Position numbers and translations under genes: made by a program. Shown here piece after piece: positions 5,591-8,810 of a stretch of DNA of 8,810 nucleotides. Under the pieces are notes generated by a model that saw nothing but the letters and a program-made list of their open reading frames with translations, ran no database searches and had not been told where the DNA came from. This DNA comes from Candidatus Saccharibacteria bacterium CG10_big_fil_rev_8_21_14_0_10_47_8 (GTDB lineage: Bacteria > Patescibacteriota > Saccharimonadia > Saccharimonadales > UBA10212): positions 2,983 to 11,792 of the forward strand of contig PFEG01000019.1 in assembly GCA_002793885.1 (NCBI GenBank), written 5' to 3'. Each line of letters starts with the position of its first letter. Position 1 is the first letter of the stretch.

Positions 5591-5599
5591 GTAACCTAA

Positions 5600-6721
5600 G
5601 TGAAGATTTTAGGGATAGAGACAAGTTGCGATGAAACAGCCGCATCGGTCGTAGAGGACGGTAAGATACTTCTATCTAATGTGATTGCTAGCAGCGTAGA
5701 TTTACATGCCGCTTACGGGGGTGTGGTACCGGAAATAGCCGCCCGCAGCCACTTAGAATCAATCCTGCCGGTCATCGATGAAGCGGTTAAAGAGGTGGGT
5801 TGGGACAATATCGACGCCATTGCGGTCATCCAAGGCCCGGGCCTGTCAGGCAGTTTGATCATAGGGGTTATGACAGCTCGGACTTTGGCTATTGCCAAAC
5901 AGAAACCTTTATACGCTATAGACCACGTGCATGCCCATGTCTACGCCGCTTTCCTAACGGAAAAGGCTAATAGCTTAACGCTAAAAGCATATAGCCTACC
6001 TAAGGAACAGCCCAGATTCCCTCTATTAGCTCTCATTATTAGCGGAGGTCATACGCAGCTGGTTTTCTTTAGGGATCATTTTAAATACACCGTTTTAGGC
6101 CAGACTGTCGACGATGCCGTCGGTGAGGCCTTTGATAAAGTAGCCAAAATACTGGGCCTGCCTTATCCCGGGGGGCCAGCTATCGCCAAAGTGGCCGAAC
6201 GTGGCAACCCAAAAGCCATAAAACTTCCCAAAGCGAAATTTGATGTGAGGAAATTTGACGTTAGAAGTAATGTGAGAGGTCTCACCTCTCACACAAAAGG
6301 AGATTATAGGTTTAGCTTTAGCGGACTAAAGACAGCCGTTTTAAGGGCATCACAGGCCATAGCAGGCAAAGACTTTACCCTGCCCTCTCACGAGCTGGCT
6401 GGCCTCCTTAGCGGCTCCCAGAAAGATGACATCGCCGCCAGCTTCCAGCGTACTGCCCTTGAAACGCTAATCACCCCTGTTAAAATCGCCGTAGAGGAAT
6501 TTAAACCGACCGATATCGTAGTCGCTGGAGGGGTAGCCGCCAACTCGGAACTCAGACGTTTGTTGTCCGAAAGTTTTGAAAATCGGGTTATTTACACGGA
6601 TATGAAATTATGCACGGATAACGCCGCTATGATAGCGGTCCTGGGCTTCTATAAGGCTTCTCTCGGCCAGCCTGCTGCCGACCCCTACTCCCTTGAGATC
6701 GACCCCAATTTACAGATGTAG
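5600..6721 (+). CDS. tsaD: tRNA N6-adenosine threonylcarbamoyltransferase TsaD, with in-frame insertions
   Basis: TsaD (Kae1/Gcp family) transfers the threonylcarbamoyl group to A37 of ANN-decoding tRNAs, with TsaB and TsaE. Motifs are GIETSCDETAASVV (5-18), EIAARSH (45-51), metal-binding H109-x-x-x-H113 in DHVHAH, SGGHTQL (148-154), DDAVGEAFDK (171-180), SGLKT (241-245), GGVAANSELR (310-319) and CTDNAAMIA (338-346) with Asp340 as a metal ligand. The GTG start is chosen because the family begins MKILGIETS, and TATACT ends nine bases before it. At 373 aa it exceeds the usual 335-345. The surplus lies in two places: about ten residues after the HVHAH helix (around 121-136) and about 19 residues (213-233) made of a doubled KFDVR plus a palindrome-encoded stretch, just before SGLKT. 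All catalytic motifs remain, so activity is expected. Confidence 0.96.
   Translation: MKILGIETSCDETAASVVEDGKILLSNVIASSVDLHAAYGGVVPEIAARSHLESILPVIDEAVKEVGWDNIDAIAVIQGPGLSGSLIIGVMTARTLAIAKQKPLYAIDHVHAHVYAAFLTEKANSLTLKAYSLPKEQPRFPLLALIISGGHTQLVFFRDHFKYTVLGQTVDDAVGEAFDKVAKILGLPYPGGPAIAKVAERGNPKAIKLPKAKFDVRKFDVRSNVRGLTSHTKGDYRFSFSGLKTAVLRASQAIAGKDFTLPSHELAGLLSGSQKDDIAASFQRTALETLITPVKIAVEEFKPTDIVVAGGVAANSELRRLLSESFENRVIYTDMKLCTDNAAMIAVLGFYKASLGQPAADPYSLEIDPNLQM
5964..5997. repeat. Nested inverted repeats inside tsaD
   Basis: AGGCTA (5964-5969) pairs with TAGCCT (5992-5997), and TAGC (5971-5974) with GCTA (5980-5983). They lie in the first segment where this TsaD is longer than usual. The repeats are short and could be chance. 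Confidence 0.3.
6236..6293. repeat. Tandem 15-bp repeat plus 10-bp palindrome inside tsaD
   Basis: AAATTTGATGTGAGG (6236-6250) is followed directly by AAATTTGACGTTAGA (6251-6265). The copies match at 12 of 15 bases, and all three differences are silent, so both encode KFDVR. A degenerate third copy encodes SNVR. Next is a perfect 10-bp inverted repeat, TGTGAGAGGT (6271-6280) and ACCTCTCACA (6284-6293), with a CTC loop. The block is an in-frame addition relative to ordinary TsaD. Confidence 0.65.
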
Positions 6722-6756
6722 CTTGACCAATAACTAGCGACTATTGACTAGAGACT

Positions 6757-6788
6757 ACCTACCATCGAAGCTTGTCTTGATAGTAGGT
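6757..6788 (+). terminator. Possible tsaD terminator hairpin
   Basis: ACCTACCATC (6757-6766) pairs with GATAGTAGGT (6779-6788) with one mismatch, followed by TTCTTGTT, a weak T-rich tract. It lies 36 bases after the tsaD stop. The right arm overlaps the spacer of the next promoter. Confidence 0.35.
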
Positions 6789-6800
6789 TCTTGTTATGCT
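6772..6800 (+). promoter_or_regulatory. Candidate promoter for the RNA upstream of valS
   Basis: TTGTCT (6772-6777) and TATGCT (6795-6800) are spaced 17 bp, giving an expected start near 6807. Both hexamers are partial matches (four or five of six). It points into the hairpin-rich stretch rather than at a convincing start codon. Confidence 0.4.
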
Positions 6801-6806
6801 AAAAAT

Positions 6807-7132
6807 TGAAAACAAACATGGGTGGCCTCCGCCACCAAATCTTGATACTCGAAATAGAGGTATTCCCTCTCTTCTCGTTCAGGAATTGGTACGGGGTGAA
6901 CAAAAACAAAGACCGGTATGGGCAGCTTTTATGTGGTCTTTTCATGAGAAAAGACTAGTTGAGTTTTGTCCATAATTTCACGTGAAACCCTTTTACCACC
7001 TTTTACTGAAAAGGTGGTGCCAAACTCTCAGGTATTCGAAAACAAGATGGTCATTCAGGACATAATAAGAAGTGAACCTGCGGAACTCGTCTAAAACTCC
7101 TCAAACAGTCCTCGGTTCTAGCTTCTTATTAT
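6807..7132 (+). ncRNA. Candidate structured RNA or long valS leader
   Basis: The 493-base gap between tsaD and valS contains no convincing gene but many hairpins. These are GGTGGC/GCCACC (6821-6836), AGAGG/CCTCT (6856-6870), GTTCA/TGAAC (6877-6901), AAAGACC/GGTCTTT (6908-6914 with 6935-6941) or alternatively TGGTCTTTTC/GAAAAGACTA (6934-6957), ACCACCTTTT/AAAAGGTGGT (6995-7018) and a long stem ATAATAAGAAG/CTTCTTATTAT (7062-7072 with 7122-7132) continued inside by GAACC/GGTTC (7074-7078 with 7114-7118). ATTCCCTCT occurs twice (6862-6870, 7140-7148), so AGAGG has two possible partners. I cannot match it to a T-box, RNase P, tmRNA or 6S RNA. It may be an independent RNA, since valS has its own -10 at 7199-7204, or a regulatory leader. 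The limits are approximate. Confidence 0.4.
6974..6989. promoter_or_regulatory. parS-like ParB binding site
   Basis: AATTTCACGTGAAACC matches the widely conserved bacterial parS sequence TGTTTCACGTGAAACA at 13 of 16 positions, with the 13 central bases TTTCACGTGAAAC identical. It contains the perfect 12-bp palindrome TTTCACGTGAAA (6976-6987). parS sites recruit ParB for chromosome segregation and usually lie near the replication origin. The three outer mismatches leave room for coincidence. Confidence 0.5.
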
Positions 7133-7195
7133 CTCCCTCATTCCCTCTGTTTTCTCGAGCCTGAACTTATGGGGCAGGTACTACCTCTGTAGTTC

Positions 7196-7204
7196 TGATA
7201 TACT
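7196..7204 (+). promoter_or_regulatory. Extended -10 promoter for valS
   Basis: TGATATACT combines an extended -10 TG with TATACT (7199-7204), ending ten bases before the ATG at 7215. The transcript would be nearly leaderless. No Shine-Dalgarno precedes the ATG. Between 7133 and 7195 I see only CCTG/CAGG and pyrimidine-rich sequence. Confidence 0.6.
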
Positions 7205-7214
7205 AAGCCTGATT

Positions 7215-8810
7215 ATGAAGTTACCCAAAGCCTATAATCCAGCCGAGTACGAAGCGGATATTTACGCGTTGTGGGAAAGGGAAGGGGCTTTTTTGCCGCT
7301 CAACAAGGGCAGTGAAAAAACCTTTAGCCTCGTCTTACCACCACCAAACGCCAACGGCGATCTACACATAGGCCACGCCTTAACAGTGGCGATTGAAGAC
7401 TCTCTTACACGCTACCATCGCTTACGGGGCAGGGCGGCATTGTTTCTACCGGGTGCCGACCACGCCGGTTTTGAGACTTGGGTCGTTTTTGAAAAAAAAC
7501 TTAACGCCGAAGGCAAAAGCCGTTTTGATTACTCCCGAGAGGAGTTATATGCCCAGGTTTGGGACTTTGTTCAGACCAACAAGCATAACTTTGAAGCCCA
7601 GCTAAGAGAGTTGGGCGCCAGTTTGGATTGGAGCCGATTTACATTCAGTCTCGATAACCAGGTTGTATCGACGGCTTACCAGACTTTTGAGAAGATGTGG
7701 CACGATGACCTAATTTACAGGGGCGCTAGAATTGTTAACTTCTGTACCTACCATGGCACCGGTTTCTCGGATATTGAAGTGGTGCACAAGGAAGAGCAGG
7801 GGAAGCTTTGGCACATCAAATACCCGCTAACAGATGGCTCGGGCCATATTATAGTTGCCACAACGCGCCCAGAAACAATGCTTGGCGATACCGCTGTAGC
7901 CATAAACCCCAAAGATAAAAGATATGTGGAGTACATCGGCAAAACAGTTAGATTGCCCCTGGTAAATCGTGAAATTCCGATTATTGCCGATGAAATGGTT
8001 GACGTAAAATTTGGCAGTGGCGCAGTTAAAATCACACCCGCGCACGACCCCAATGATTATGAGGTAGCCCAGAGACACGAGCTACCCCAGATTAGTGTTA
8101 TTGGAACCGATGGAAAAATAACTCAGGAAGCCCCCAAGGCCTACCAAGGTCTTACGGTTCAAAAAGCCCGTAAAAAGGTGTTAGATGATCTGAAGAAAGA
8201 GAGCACATTGGTTGACGAAGTGGACTACGTTCACAGTGTTGGTCACTGCTATAAATGCGACAGCGTTATTGAGCCTCTTTTACGGGAGCAGTGGTTCGTT
8301 AGTATGCGGCCTCTGGCCGACAAGGCTATCAAAGCCATAAAAGATGGCAGGATCAGCTTTTATCCGGCCAGCAAAAAGACCCAAACCCTACGCTACCTAA
8401 CAGAGGTAAGGGACTGGAATATCAGCCGCCAAATTGCCTGGGGCATTCCAATTCCGGCCTTCCAGAACGTCGAAGACCCTGGCGATTGGATTTTTGACGA
8501 ACGCATAACAGAGGAAACTATCGAGGTAGATGGCAAAACATACCGCCGCGATCCGGACGTTTTTGATACATGGTTTTCAAGCGGTCTCTGGCCGATTGTT
8601 ACACTGGGCGGTCCCGACAGTGACGACTTTAAACGCTTCTATCCCCTGAACTTAATGGAAACCGGCGGCGAAATCTTACACCAGTGGGTAATTCGTATGG
8701 TTATGCTGGGCTTGTACATAACAGATGAGGTCCCGTTTACCACCGTTTATATTCACGGTTACGTACTAGCCGAGGATGGCGCCAAGATGAGCAAAAGTCT
8801 GGGCAACGTT
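7215..8810 (+). CDS. valS: Valyl-tRNA synthetase ValS (N-terminal 532 residues; cut by the window end)
   Basis: This class I aminoacyl-tRNA synthetase charges tRNA-Val. The catalytic Rossmann core shows PPPNANGDLHIGHAL (42-56) with the HIGH signature, GADHAGFETW (80-89), the connective editing domain TTRPETMLGDTAVAINP (216-232) and GSGAVKITPAHDPNDYEVAQRH (268-289, given by position), HSVGHCYKCDSVIEP (340-354), DWNISRQIAWGIPIP (400-414), DTWFSSGLWP (451-460) and KMSKS (524-528). TTRPETMLGDTAV, HDPNDYEV and the WFSSGLWP form identify ValRS rather than IleRS or LeuRS. The segment NFCTYHGTGFSDIEVV (175-190) departs from the usual N-W-C-P-x-C with a TA(I/L)SD(A/E)EV ending. The ATG is chosen from the extended -10 box ten bases before it. 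The anticodon-binding domain and C-terminal coiled coil lie beyond 8810. Confidence 0.96.
   Translation, partial: MKLPKAYNPAEYEADIYALWEREGAFLPLNKGSEKTFSLVLPPPNANGDLHIGHALTVAIEDSLTRYHRLRGRAALFLPGADHAGFETWVVFEKKLNAEGKSRFDYSREELYAQVWDFVQTNKHNFEAQLRELGASLDWSRFTFSLDNQVVSTAYQTFEKMWHDDLIYRGARIVNFCTYHGTGFSDIEVVHKEEQGKLWHIKYPLTDGSGHIIVATTRPETMLGDTAVAINPKDKRYVEYIGKTVRLPLVNREIPIIADEMVDVKFGSGAVKITPAHDPNDYEVAQRHELPQISVIGTDGKITQEAPKAYQGLTVQKARKKVLDDLKKESTLVDEVDYVHSVGHCYKCDSVIEPLLREQWFVSMRPLADKAIKAIKDGRISFYPASKKTQTLRYLTEVRDWNISRQIAWGIPIPAFQNVEDPGDWIFDERITEETIEVDGKTYRRDPDVFDTWFSSGLWPIVTLGGPDSDDFKRFYPLNLMETGGEILHQWVIRMVMLGLYITDEVPFTTVYIHGYVLAEDGAKMSKSLGNV

Noticed and set aside
5924..5929. Second CACGTG, inside tsaD, considered as another parS site
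   Set aside because: The flanks do not match the parS arms, and the sequence encodes the conserved metal-binding HVHAH motif.
6719..6760. Tandem GACTA units after tsaD as the start of a repeat array
   Set aside because: Only three short units with unequal spacing, no longer conserved repeat and no spacers of constant length. No CRISPR-like array is present in the window.
6796..6975. 59-codon open frame starting MLKIENKHGW with four prolines in a row
   Set aside because: Its ATG overlaps the TATGCT -10 box, so it would not be transcribed from that promoter. There is no Shine-Dalgarno, and it lies across several hairpins. Translation is not excluded but is not supported.
7009..7027. T-box-like sequence AAGGTGGTGCC upstream of valS
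   Set aside because: It differs from the T-box consensus AGGGTGGTACCGCG, its pairing partner lies upstream in a simple 10-bp hairpin, and no specifier stem or downstream terminator is visible.
7019..7060. AAACTCTCAGGT followed by AGGACA, resembling the 3' part of a glycine riboswitch
   Set aside because: The 5' GAGAG strand and the CCGAAGG core are absent and the spacing between the two conserved pieces is too long. Probably chance, though worth a covariance-model search.

Overview
The window looks like chromosomal DNA of a small-genome bacterium, most likely a Candidate Phyla Radiation (Patescibacteria) member and perhaps Candidatus Saccharibacteria. This is an inference. It rests on compact gene packing, single-gene transcription units, a MurE-like ligase without its usual N-terminal domain, a TrmB-like regulator, and a starting-gene architecture in which a -10 hexamer lies 7-12 bases from the start codon with no Shine-Dalgarno sequence. 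TGA is used as a stop codon, so recoded TGA (as in Gracilibacteria and SR1) is not suggested.

Left part (1-2669). Positions 1-117 hold a run of hairpins ending in an intrinsic terminator, possibly the 3' end of an RNA gene. A leaderless promoter then drives a 54-aa unknown protein, coupled by an ATGA overlap to a DDAH/amidinotransferase-fold protein (318-1199) whose usual catalytic Glu and His appear replaced. A 103-aa unknown gene on the minus strand (1211-1522) and a phosphoribosyltransferase-like gene (1587-2669) diverge from one 36-bp stretch that carries two overlapping, mutually exclusive promoters.

Middle (2670-3517). A GC-rich minus-strand gene of unknown function (2769-3287) uses GC-ending codons and Shine-Dalgarno signals unlike its neighbours. 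It is enclosed by 14-bp perfect inverted repeats (2689-2702 and 3359-3372), each abutting an AAG triplet outside, so the whole 684 bp looks like a small, possibly undescribed mobile unit. An AT-rich promoter region follows.

Right part (3518-8810). A TrmB-like regulator converges without a gap on a MurE-family Mur ligase. The Mur ligase diverges from tsaD (t6A tRNA modification) through one palindromic -10 element, AGTATACT. tsaD carries an in-frame repeat-derived insertion. A 493-base gap then contains a promoter, many hairpins suggesting a structured RNA, and a near-consensus parS (ParB-binding) core. valS (valyl-tRNA synthetase) runs off the right edge just after its KMSKS motif. Together tsaD and valS serve translation, and the Mur ligase serves cell-wall synthesis.
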